From Bimastos eiseni (lineage: Eukaryota; Annelida; Clitellata; Crassiclitellata; Lumbricidae), in NCBI GenBank assembly GCA_959347315.1, contig OY365822.1, positions 7,488,993-7,552,992 of the forward strand: DNA of 64,000 bases, given 5' to 3'. The notes under the pieces are model-generated. The model searched no databases, was not told where the DNA came from, and worked only from the letters and a program-made list of their open reading frames with translations. The position numbers and the translations under genes are program-made. Positions 34,197 to 44,712 of this stretch are shown here, in pieces. Positions within the stretch are counted from its first letter, which is position 1. Each line of letters begins with the position of its first letter.

Positions 34197-37100
34197 ATGG
34201 CGACTGGCCCATCGGAAAAAAGTCTGCGATCAGATATTGGCGGTACGTTTTAACTATGGTTGGGATTTCCATTTATCATTTCAACTATATTTTCAATGCA
34301 ATCAAACCCGCTGATATGCGAGTCGCCTGCAAAGTTACATACAAGCTATTATTGTTTTTTGCATTCGTGGCGCCAATTATTAACATCGATGTGCCCGGTG
34401 CTCGTTAATATAAGAGCTTTTCTAATAAATTTCCAATGATGAAATTACCAACATGTCTGCCTATACTGAGAGTTAAACCATAACCTTTAGACAGACACAC
34501 TTGCCATGTAAACATGTGCGCTTAAATGCAGCAAAGTTTCTTCTTTTGTGGTTTCAGAGATTCTTAAAGATGCCGACCTCACCACGCTTTCGTCGAAAAA
34601 GATCAGAAAGCAGTTGGAGGAAAAATATGGCATTGATTTGACTGACAGGTGAGCTGGTTGCGATACTAGTAGCTATCCGTCGCTTCGATGTATTTAAACC
34701 ATGTCTTGCTAGCATAAAAATCCAGACCAAGTTTCATTCACAACCTCAACCCACGAGCGTGGGTGTTAATTTTTTACCCCGCCTCTTGCGAGTCATGAAT
34801 TCCGCTTAAGCACTAATATTGCACAGCTGCTGTTATGTGTTCAGTGCACCAGTCTCCTAGGCAAAGTTGTTTAACCCTTTAACATTATTGATTATGCTTT
34901 ACACTTTATTACGCACTGGTTGTTAATGGGTTAAAGCCAAATTCCACTGCTGTGAGTCAATGATGCCAAGATGACACAGTACAGTCTATGAAGGAAATTG
35001 AGTCCAGGAAGTGATGCATCTTCAAGATTGCTGTTTCACTGGGAATTGGCCTGGAACACATTTAGATATACATTATAATGGGGTGCTATATAGAAGTTTC
35101 TGAAAGTCCATCATGCTTTCTCAGCTGTCGTTCCTTTTATCCAGAATGGTCTACTGTTGGAGATACTTAGGAACATGTTATCTACGTTCAACAAGCTCCT
35201 TAAGACTTACTTGTACCACCACGGTTGAACTGGGAACACCTCTGAGTATGCTTCTTGAAAGGGTGCTGCTATGTAAATTGTTGAAATTAATGAATAAATG
35301 CTTGCATAAACTAATTAATTCAATTGGCTTTGTTTTAATAGGAAAGCTGTCATCGACAAGATGATAATGGAGATGCTGAGCCTGGAACAGGATCGTCAGT
35401 CATCTCACTCCAAGTCTGCCTCAGTCTCTTCATCTAAAGATGCGGCTCGAAATAAAACCGTCAACGGCGGCGAAGACAGCGGAAGCCAGGAAGCTGAATC
35501 CGATGATGACGACGATGTTGATGACGATGTATGTAAAACAGGACATTAATTGTGATTTTGCCATAATTTTAATTGCTCCACTTCATCAAAGTTGTTCCTG
35601 ACGTAACACGGGGAAACCATTATGGAACAAAATGGTCATCAAGCATTTGCGGAAAAGAGTAGAAGAGAGGCTGAGAAGTTCATGTTGCAGGTCGTTAGAC
35701 ATCTTGATCTATGGGAATGGACAAATAGCTTAAGTAAGTAAGTAAGTATATTTTTTCTGCAGACACACAACGTGTACATAAGAAAAAAAACATAGGAAAG
35801 CTATTTAGATAAAAGTTTAAGGATATGTGAATTAGCAGGGATGGGCAAATTACAGGCTGACATGTAATTGAATTACAAATTACCAATTACTGGTGAAAAT
35901 GTAATTGAATTACAAATTACATTGATTTTGGGCAACAAATTAACAATTATAATTGTAATATCAGTTATGTAATTTAAATTACTCAATTAAATTATTGCCC
36001 ATCCCTGTGAATTAATTAAAGAAAGTTTTAATTTTCAACCATTCATATCGAATCGACACTCGTTTAATGAAAATAACATGAATGGGGTCGGAATGAGAAA
36101 TGAACATTGGCCAATAGGGTGGCCTTAAGATGTAGATATTACCTGACCTCTGAACTGTGCGACTATGATCTGTTGTGTTGGCAATTGCACATGCATGCAT
36201 GTGTGCGTGCATACATACATACATACATACACAAACACATACATACATTTCCACCTTGTTTTGTAGGTTTGCAATGCAAGTCCTGTCAGGAAGAAGCCCA
36301 AATTACAAAAGAAGGTACTGGTTCTGTTTTAAAGCCGCAACTCTGTGGTGACGACTTTTGTAGCCACAGGAAAAATATCTCTTGTTGTAGTTGAATACTG
36401 CTATGATAATGTTATTTGTTTCTGGAGGTACTGTAATGAAATGTGCTGTAACAGGTTAGGTTTGTTCCACCACTGTTTTAGATGTTAATGAGTGTTTAGA
36501 TATTGTCTTTAAGAGCCTTTTTTATTATTATTTGTTTTAACATTTTTTTGCCCTAGTCAAATACTGATCCTCGGGTTAATAAAACTATTCTCCGGAGAGA
36601 AACAGATGGTTTTCTGGAACGACTTATCGTTATTTTTTTTCATTCAATATCGTTATTTCAATTTGATTTTTATATTTTTTTTCTTGTTGTTGGCCAAAAT
36701 GTATAGAAGTCACACTTGGCTTTCTATACATTTTGGTTGGTGGCAGATAAATGGCAAGTTTATTGAGTTTATTATTTAACATATGGACTTATATAGAGTC
36801 TTTTATTAGTGCTAAATGTGTGTTATATTATTATCTAGTCCAAAGGAAAGTCGCTTGAAGAGGATATGGACGATAAGGAAGAGAACAGTGAGGTTTGTGG
36901 AACTTTCTCGCAGCCAGGGGCAGCGATCCTAGGAGGGTCAAGGGATACAAGTCCCCCACCTTTCACAGAGAGGGAACACATTATGCATTTGTCTCCCTGC
37001 ATTTTCTACCCCTCTCATTGGGTGTCACCCACAACGTGTCAAACGAGATCGCCGCCTCTGCTCGCAGCCTACTTATAGTGCACGTGTGTTCTTATTCAGC

Positions 37101-40100
37101 ATTTGGTTTATGTTTTAAGCTATTACCTTAAGAACATGTAATTTCTGGAGACATTTAAATCTCAACTCTAGTCCTATCTTTTTAAGCAATCATGCCACGA
37201 TACAATGACTGCTGGTTGTGTCGTTTTGAACACGGCGCTGTCCAAATCACCTTGTTGTTATTAGTTTTGCACAAAACTCGAGAGCGTTAACTTTGTGCTG
37301 AGATGAAGACTGCTGTTGCAAAGCAGGTTTATCAGGATATTTATATACTTCACTTGGAGATAGATGCAGAGGGTCAGTAAATCTCTTTCTGAGGGGCATG
37401 ACAAGTGTCCTTAAGTAACTCCACTGAGATGTATGAGGTTTCATCGTTGATCCATATCTTAACTTTCCTTACCTTCTGTTTAATTTGTTTACAGCTGGAT
37501 GATGAGGATATTGCTAGACAACTGCAAGAAGAAGAGCACAAAGCTGTCAGAAAAACCAGAGGTGCGGCCCGCCCGGTGAGTTGGTGTCAACTGCCAATAC
37601 GGTACCTGCACAATTATATAGTACCATTAAGAGGTGTTTCTGACACAAGTCAATGCTATCTAACAAATGACTGTTCCACATTAAGTGTCCAACGCCAAGG
37701 CTTTCTCGTGTCTTTCATGTCCCTCGCTCTCGGACTTCCACGAGGCAGTGCCCAGCCTTTTTGGTTGCTGGCCCTGCTCCTGGAATGGGCTCTCCGTCAC
37801 CCTCCGCCTTGTGTCCAGGGGCTATTTAGCCGGGGTTGGGTCGGGAGAGCTTCTGATTAGATGTCTTTAAGGGGTGCTATATAAATCCTCCAAATAAATA
37901 AGTACAAGTCTTTTTGCTTGCAGCCTTTCTTCTTACTCTTTTAAAGTATTGTAGGCTACTAATTTTTATATAAATTGAGAAGACTCATAATTGTGTGAAA
38001 CGGTTCTTGGTCATTTGTTAGCCTGTGTTGTGATGCAGATTGCAGGTTTAAGCCCTTATAAGTCTTTATAAGCCAAGGTTTAAGCCCTTATAAGTCTTTA
38101 TAAGCCAAGGTTTAAGCCCTTATAAGTCTTTATAAGCCAAGGTTTAAGCCCTTATAAGTCTTTCTAAGCCAAGGTTTAAGCCCTTATAAATCTTTCTAAG
38201 CCAAGGTTTAAGCCCTTATAAGTCTTTCTAAGCCAAGGTTAAGCACTTATAGAAAAGCCTTTATAATGCAACTTTAGACCTTCACAAGACCGATTCTGCT
38301 TATGCGTGGTTGAGCATCATCTGAGATAGACTTTGTCATTTAAGATTACCTATCACCTGTTTTCTTTCCCGGCAGGCATCGGAAAAGAAGAAGACATCTC
38401 GAAGCAAAAAAGAACCAGGCTCATCTCGTAAAACCAGTAAGTTAAAATATTTAATGACAAGATTATGCTATAAGTGACTGGAGAACCAATGCAGCATGTT
38501 GCTAAAGTGTTCGGGATCACACGGTGGGTGAGAAATATCTGAGTTTATTACCGAATGGTCCGAGCTGTTAATATATCTTAAATATAAGAATAGCGACACA
38601 TACTTGATAGGTGGCTATAGTGTATAGTGGCGCTTCGGCGTGTGGACACACCGGTTTTGACTCGGCGGTTTTGTATGTATTTTTGCTCCTCTGAGTAGAT
38701 ATCTTGAAGGTTCACTGTATCAAGTATTATTGATTGGTTGATTGATTGATTGATTGACCGTAACATAGACCTCCTGAAGACAATCTTACTAATGAATTTT
38801 TTTATTGTCACATCCTCCAGTTTTTTTCTACGTATTATTATGCGCCCGACTAGGATAACTACATCTAGAGCTACCATTATTGATGAAATAAGGAGTGAAT
38901 GTGGATGCATGCACAAATGGATGGATGGATGGATATAGGGGGATGGATTGATGGATGATTGACAGCGCTGGAGGAAGAAATACCATCCACCACAAGATGG
39001 ATGGTGCGATGATGGAGGCAAAAGTGATCAGCGGTTGTATATGGGCAAGTTGGTTGAAGCAGGTTGCATATAATGTATGTGGCAGAGGTGTAACAAGGTT
39101 TTGAAAAGTGGGGGGGACTTGTTACACCTCTGGTATATGGGAATATACAGTGGTTGCTGTTTGAAATATCTTCTATATTTTCTTCCAGATAAGTACACCG
39201 AGCCATGCTACCTTTCACCTCAACTCTCTGCCATTATGGGGGAGAGTAGGGTAAGTCTCAACTCCTTTAATATTTTGAGTTTTGATTATTAAGCCACGAT
39301 TAGTTTATTCTTGTGGGCCAAGTGAGTTGCTAAAGGTTGGCAAAGTAAATGACTTATTATGCCTATTAATGTTTAAAACTTTTTATTACTTACCTATTCT
39401 CTGTCTTTTATTTTCTAATAGTCTCCTGCACTTTGGCTTTTTAGTTAACTAGTTAAGTCTCAAACTAAGTTGCATCGTGTATAATTTTCAACCAACCACC
39501 TGTATACAGAATTTTCTCATTTAAGGGTGACCCAACCAGCGGGATGTCTGTCCCTTTAGGGTTTTTCTTTTCCCTTGCTTCCTCTGTTTTTGTGAAATAT
39601 GTTGTCTTTATTTTTATGTCGTGTTTATGGAAACAATAAAGGTTATGGTTATCATAACTTGGTTACAAATAGTGGAGGGTTACAAAACAGTTGTTGCCAC
39701 AGTGGATGTTTCTGCAATGTTGATGGCATCATATGCATGCAAATTTGTTTGAAGAATCTGGATATAATAATATTGCCTGCATGTTGCACAGTTTTGTCTT
39801 GGCCATTAGCATTAAAATTTTAATTTCTATTTGCTTTAGAACTTCTTGTAAGTTTGAAAGTTTATAAATTTCCAGTTGAGTGTGGCACTTCTCTAGAGTT
39901 TATCCAATTTCAAAGTCGCTATAGTCTCTGTTTACTGAGGGTAGGATACCTAAAAGTAAATGATAACTATGGATATTAAGTTTGATTAGTGAGCCCTCAC
40001 CTTACAACTTCTGTTTCACTTTGCAAACTCAGCTGTCAGTGCGCTGACCATACACAGTCAGTGGGAAGATGATATGGTGAGGAAGGGGACTGACAAGCCG

Positions 40101-42327
40101 CCCTCATATGCCAAGGCTAAGAAAATGAAGTCGCTAACACTTCATACCAATGGCTGCTTAGGGGATTAGTTTTTCTTCTGCCTCACCTTACCACTCATAT
40201 ATTTGGAAATTGATTAATGGAGGTCATGAACACTATTTGTTTCAGCGATTCCCAACCTGTGGGCCGAAAGTGGCCTGCCAGGCCTCAAAAAGTGGCCTTC
40301 GACCTATCGAGGAAAAAAATAATACACATGCATAAATGATTATTTGACAGAATAAGTTTCTGTTATTAATTATTATATTTTATTGATATGTTTTACTATT
40401 CTAAAATGATAGACAAGAATTTATCTATGTATTATTTGATTCTATTCATAAATAAAACTCTGTTGAAATTTAAAATAATTATTTTTAACCTTGTGGCCCA
40501 TCATGTCCTCCCAACTGAATAAAAGTGGCCCTAAGTCGAAAAACGTTGGGAACCACTGATTTATTTGGTTGACAGCTATTATTATTTGGTTCTTACCTTC
40601 AGCATTGGTGATGTTTCTCTTGTTAACTCATAATGGTTTTCTTTCAGTTAAAACGTTCGGATGTCGTAAAGAAGATGTGGGCTATTGTAAAAGAACGTAA
40701 TCTCTATGTATGTACTGTCTCTGTTGTTTACATGTTAAGTGTTCTAAATGTAATTGCTACAAATGTAAATTGTCGGCCATCTTGCCGCAATAATTTGAAA
40801 TCATCGTAAGCCAGAAACTCCAATAATCTGCATGTACTAATTCAATAATTCTTTGTTATGTTAGCAGTCCAATCTAAAAACTTCTGTTGTCGTTCCCTAG
40901 TTTGCAGGTTTTCTTAAAGCGAAATGACTGCAATTCTTGAAAGTTATAATGTCTGGATTTAGTTACTAATTTGTTTAATATATTGATTTATTGAAGGATC
41001 CTCGCGACAAGCGGTATATGATCTGTGATGCTGAAATGCAAAGTGTATTTGGTAAGTATGAATGAAGGTTCATTTAGTAATTAATACTACATATACTGTG
41101 GACTCCGGTAGCACATCTCATAGAGCGTGTAAACAAGGCCCTGTCTGAAAAGGATAATACTGAAAAAGTCTATATTTAGTACTGCACTGTAGTTCTTGTG
41201 TCGTATGTTAACCAATACGTCATTGGGGGGGGAGTGGCTTTGGGGGGACAACCCCAATTCAGAGTTGATTATAAACTGAGGTTGTGTAAACAAACCCACA
41301 ATGTGAATTGGTATTGGTTTACTTTGTTGTCTACTAAACATGCCATAGGATTCCCTTCATCTATGAAAATTATCCAGTGTTTGATTGGACAGTCTGGAAA
41401 CCTGAGAAGCCACAATATTTACTAGGGACATTTAACTCGTTACCTTAATGTTGTACATTGCACGTTTTATGTATCTTGTGAACCAGAAATTACTTCTTTT
41501 GTGATTACTTCTGTTTTGGTTTGATCATGTTACTGCTTATTGATTAAGCAATGTTAAGGTTCAGACTGTCAATTGTGTTCTAGTTGCATTTAGGATGTGA
41601 TTAACACAGTGGTGTCAAAGACCCGGCCCGCCAACGATATATTTCTGTCCCGACAACACAAAGACAACACAATTGAGAATAAAAACATAAAACCGTTAAA
41701 TGACAAATTAGACATTTGTCATTTAACGGTTTTATGAGTTTTCTGTGATTTTTTAATTGATAATGCATGTCAGAATCAAGTTTTCAAGTAATTCAGCTGT
41801 GTGTACGGCCCCCTCTGAGATCCCTACCCAAATTTCCTCATGCGCCTTCAGCGCTCCGGCCCACCACTTCCTGGAAAATATTGCTATTGACCCGCCAACA
41901 CAAAAAGGTTTGACACCCTTGGGTTAACACAAACTGGTGTAGCAATGGAGGAATAGAGCTCAATGTATAGATTTAAGACATTGAACAGATGTGATCATGT
42001 GGTATTGTATTGTATTGTATTCCGTTTATTTCGATACAAACTAACCCTCGTCCAATGAGGGTTTGAAGTTCCTACTTCCTAATCCTTGTTTTTCACTTGG
42101 AGGATATTCTGTGTTGTTTTTTTGCGCTGTAGGGGATCATTTGTTGCTTGTACGTTGCTATCCGAACTAGCCTTCAGAGGTGGTGTGGTTGTTCCTGTTG
42201 CATTTTGAGGAGTTCCATTTTTCACCAGCGTTTCACGTTTCTGATTTCAGGTTGCAAGAAAGTGCAGATATTTGGAATGATGAAGTACTTGAAGCATCAC
42301 ATTACCAGTCCAGATGATGTCGCCTAG
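34197..42327 (+). CDS. DEK_C and SWIB domain chromatin/transcription protein (UAF30/spp27-like)
   Basis: Eleven exons join in frame with GT-AG sites: 34197-34242, 34558-34648, 35342-35528, 36267-36314, 36839-36892, 37495-37575, 38376-38436, 39189-39250, 40648-40707, 40997-41051, 42251-42327. The product is 273 residues. Residues ~10-60 form a DEK C-terminal-type helical domain (LRSDIGEILKDADL then KIRKQLEEKYGIDL). Next come a Ser-rich and Asp/Glu-rich acidic stretch (DDDDVDDD) and a Lys-rich linker (RKKPKLQKK; EKKKTSRSKK). The C-terminus (~190-264) is a SWIB/MDM2-type fold: CYLSPQLSAIMG, VVKKMWAIVKERNLYDPRDK, then FGMMKYLKHHI. DEK_C plus SWIB is the layout of yeast UAF30/spp27 (a subunit of the rDNA upstream activation factor) and its animal relatives. 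A nuclear, chromatin-linked role in RNA polymerase I or II transcription is inferred. Exon 4 is only 48 bp and its inclusion rests on phase and composition. The acceptor of exon 10 has a weak pyrimidine tract. Confidence 0.9.
35110..35295 (+). mobile_element. LINE ORF2 C-terminal remnant in SWIB intron 2
   Basis: Reads HAFSAVVPFIQNGLLLEILR then STFNKLLKTYLYHHG, matching AFSV.AP.LWNSLP..IR...S...FK..LKTYLF, then a stop and the tail CTTCTTGAAAGGGTGCTGCTATGTAAATTG. It ends about 45 bp before exon 3. Confidence 0.65.
35836..36007. mobile_element. hAT-like MITE, 172 bp, SWIB intron 3
   Basis: Flanks TGAATTAG (35828-35835) and TGAATTAA (36008-36015), 7 of 8 matching. Ends CAGGGATGGGCAA and TTGCCCATCCCTG are perfectly inverted over 13 bases. 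The interior is repeats of TGTAATTGAATTACAAATTAC, itself nearly palindromic. Confidence 0.88.
36915..37060. mobile_element. Short MITE, CAGRGGCGGCGATC family, copy 3, 22 bp into SWIB intron 5
   Basis: Flanked by a perfect 8-bp duplication, CTCGCAGC (36907-36914 and 37061-37068). The ends CAGGGGCAGCGATC and GATCGCCGCCTCTG are inverted with 12 of 14 matching. The element begins 22 bp past the exon 5 donor (GTTTGT at 36893). Confidence 0.88.
37640..37885 (+). mobile_element. LINE ORF2 C-terminus and tail, SWIB intron 6
   Basis: Contains VPSLFGCWPCSWNGLSVTLR-like sequence (for P.LWNGLPV.LR), GWVGRASD, and the tail AAGGGGTGCTATATAAATCCTCCAAATAAATAAG. Related to 57160-57310. Confidence 0.6.
38047..38238. 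repeat. 32-bp minisatellite, six units, SWIB intron 6
   Basis: The unit begins TTTAAGCCCTTATAAGTCTT and ends AAGCCAAGG. Six units lie end to end with a few substitutions and no unique spacers. It stops about 140 bp before exon 7. Confidence 0.9.
39083..39132. mobile_element. 50-bp hAT-like hairpin remnant, SWIB intron 7
   Basis: Ends CAGAGGTGTAACAAG and CTTGTTACACCTCTG are perfectly inverted over 15 bases with only 20 bp between them. Flanks GTATGTGG (39075-39082) and GTATATGG (39133-39140) match at 7 of 8. It lies 56 bp before exon 8. Confidence 0.75.
40243..40558. mobile_element. hAT-like MITE, 316 bp, SWIB intron 8
   Basis: Flanks ATTTGTTT (40235-40242) and ATTTATTT (40559-40566), 7 of 8. 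Ends CAGCGATTCCCAAC and GTTGGGAACCACTG match the widespread hAT terminus CAGTGGTTCCCAAC. Subterminal GTGGCC words occur on both sides. An inverted, end-truncated relative is at 59034-59345. It ends 89 bp before exon 9. Confidence 0.88.
41607..41921. mobile_element. hAT-like MITE, 315 bp, SWIB intron 10
   Basis: Flanks GATTAACA (41599-41606) and GGTTAACA (41922-41929), 7 of 8. Ends CAGTGGTGTCAAA and TTTGACACCCTTG, 11 of 13 inverted. A second copy lies at 49976-50333. The interior carries the perfect hairpin described at 41686-41736. Confidence 0.88.
41686..41736. other. Perfect 23-bp inverted repeat with a 5-base loop
   Basis: Positions 41686-41708 and 41714-41736 are exact reverse complements, separated by TAGAC. 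It sits inside a transcribed intron. The related element at 49976-50333 has a diverged single-arm version of the same region, so the palindrome was created or perfected in this copy. Confidence 0.85.
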
Positions 42328-42373
42328 GCACGAAACAAGTGGGTGGCACAACCAGTCGTCTTAATACAATACA

Positions 42374-42578
42374 ACGGAAATTTGACATTGCCCGTCTTCT
42401 AATATTTTTTGCTCAAAAGTGCACACACACCTCGACGACGCAGCTGCAGTTGTAATGCAGAGCAATTGTGTACGAAGGACTTGCTCAAGGTACCTGCACA
42501 GTGACTCGTCGGACGAGGTTCGAACTCGCACGCTAAGTGTTATGGGCCGACCCCTCTAATCAATCGGCCACACATGCA
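42374..42578 (-). mobile_element. Main SINE, just after the SWIB stop codon
   Basis: Full family blocks in reverse begin 47 bp after the TAG of the SWIB gene (body TGCAGTTGTAATGCAGAGCAATTGTG, box B CGAGGTTCGAACTCG). The SINE is probably part of that gene's 3' UTR, antisense to it. Confidence 0.8.
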
Positions 42579-42579
42579 C

Positions 42580-44275
42580 TAGACCTGTGGCTTCTGTGTT
42601 TGGGTTTTTTTTACTGTGGTGTATAGTAATTATGCTCTTGTTGGATAGATATAGTTTTGTTTATGCTTGATACTTTCATAAGATGCCTCATGCACAAAGG
42701 AAGTCATTAATCATTGAATATATTACCTCACATTTAAAACAAGTTCGAGTTAATTATATGTACAGAAAGAGACTGGGCATGAAGAAACTAATTGTGTAAT
42801 TGTTGTCACATACAGTTTTAACAAAGTTTTGCCACAGAAGTTTATGTAAGCCTTTAAAAGCCTGTTATGCCGTAGATTTATATAGTGCAGCTGGTAAGCG
42901 TAGTATGGCTCATGTGCAGTGGTTGTTTGCCAAGTGTTGACCTTGTGTGAACTCGAGACACCGGTGCGATAGTATATGTCTATGGGCGTGCTTAATTCTT
43001 GAAACATGTTTGCTTACTACCCTTGCGCGATATTTTATCATTTCATGGCATCAAGTGTTGTCCAGTAACACACGAAATCCAATAAATCTTTAAGATATAG
43101 CTCTGTCAGATTCCTACAAGGTATAAAGAACTCCAAACATATAAGTATCGTAAGGTAAATTCCACACATGAACTACAATCAATCAGAACGACATTTACAG
43201 GCAAACTACACGTACCAAGACTTGCATGGGCATAAAAGGTTGTGGTGCTATATAAATACTGAAGCTTTTGGTGCTTTTGTAGGTTAATAGCGACCGGCTG
43301 AATCAACACGAAAGAGGAAGATCGTAACGTTTATATTTTCCTAAATGACTAACTGTTAAACATCTTGACTCTACGGAAGAGCTCATCAAAAACAATGCAC
43401 TTTGCGAACGAACTCCTACCTCTTTGCAGAGATCATTGCAGAGTTGGTGCAGTTTATTATGTAACACAATTGGTCAAGTTTTATTGTTTGGACTCTGTTT
43501 AAAACTGTGCCCTGTGTTTAGGCAACATGTCAAGAGAAAATTTAAGTTTTTTTTATGTTTAGGAGAACTAACATATGAACTGTTCCAATCATTATTACCA
43601 GTGTAATGATTGTGGGTGTTTGGTTTAGCTTTTAAAAATATGACTCATTTTTAGTACACGATTGTTTTTCAAGTTTAGTTTGTCACATGTAATACATTAC
43701 ATAGTATGCAAATGCCAATTTATATAGCACCTCAGTGAGAAAATCTACATTAGTATACAAGGTAGTTGTTACAGAAATTGTGGTATAATCTGGCACAGAC
43801 AGCTATACGATCTCTTGTGTTACTCAAATAAATCGTCTAAATCTTGTAGACTTTCAGACTCCATGGTAATAGTATCGATGTCAAGTAGCGAGTAAATTAT
43901 GTTGCACTGTTTGAGGAAATCCTCCAGTTTTGCCTTGTGACCTGATGCCACCTGTGGGACTTATATCAACTAGTGTTGGTACAACATGATTTTATTTAAA
44001 TAGAGGTCACATTCCAAAACCAATCTGGTAGTATCGCATGCAATTGACCCTTCACAATTAAAATTAATGCGTAGAGACCTCCTGGCATGCATTCACAGTC
44101 TGGGCAGGGCACAACCCTTTTAACGACCAGTGTGTACTAAAATGTATAGGAAAACGTATGCAGCTGGTTGTTAAGGGGACCTAGTGTGCAATTGTCAGAA
44201 TGACCAGCATTCAATGAGCAAAACACTTGTACAGTAGACACTTAATGCTAAAAAATTATGCCATGCAGCACATAT
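42580..44275. other. Intergenic region between convergent SWIB and SELENOO genes
   Basis: No coding exon seen. A possible polyadenylation word (CCAATAAATC) for the SWIB gene is at about 43079-43088. LINE-tail words (GGTGCTATATAAAT) occur at 43246. Confidence 0.4.
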
Positions 44276-44700
44276 TGTATTGTATTTAAGCATTTGTAAA
44301 GCGCCTCAAGTGGGGTGAACCGTTCAGAAATGCTGTCAGTGCACATTTTGAAGACCCCACGAGAAGAAGCAGGTTTTTAGAAAATCGAAAGTGGATGAGA
44401 GACTCACATAGAATTTTAGTTGAATAGAAAGAAAAGGAATGTTCCACAGGGAGGAATCAACTGAAGCGAAGGATCTAGACTGAGCCATGGCAGTTCTAGA
44501 TTGGGGGTCCAAGAGGTCAACGGTGGGCGGAAGTTGAATGAGCCCAAAGTATTACGTAAACCGCATATTTCAAGGCAAGACCCTCTGAGCCTTGAAGATC
44601 AGAACGAGGATTTTAAATTGTATGCAAGCATGGAAACGGAGCCATTTGGTATAAGCATCAAGGAAGCTTATGTTACCTTTTCAGGTATTCTTAATTGGCT
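44276..44700 (-). mobile_element. LINE ORF2 C-terminal remnant next to the SELENOO stop codon
   Basis: On the minus strand it reads pieces of LHWLP...FKIL, then NICGLRNTLGSFNFRPPLTS, then a decayed SFAS..PSLWN.LP region and a GCGCTTTACAAATGCTT tail. It is a diverged relative of 51925-52190. It begins about 13 bp beyond the SELENOO stop, so SELENOO transcripts must use LINE-derived sequence as 3' UTR. Confidence 0.65.
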
Positions 44701-44712
44701 TCAATTTGTGGG

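Noticed and set aside
36107..36394. 95-codon plus frame around SWIB exon 4
   Set aside because: A different frame from the spliced gene; only 36267-36314, in the phase that gives a Lys-rich linker, fits the gene.
38047..38238. CRISPR-like array
   Set aside because: The 32-bp units are directly adjacent with no spacers, inside an animal intron: a minisatellite.
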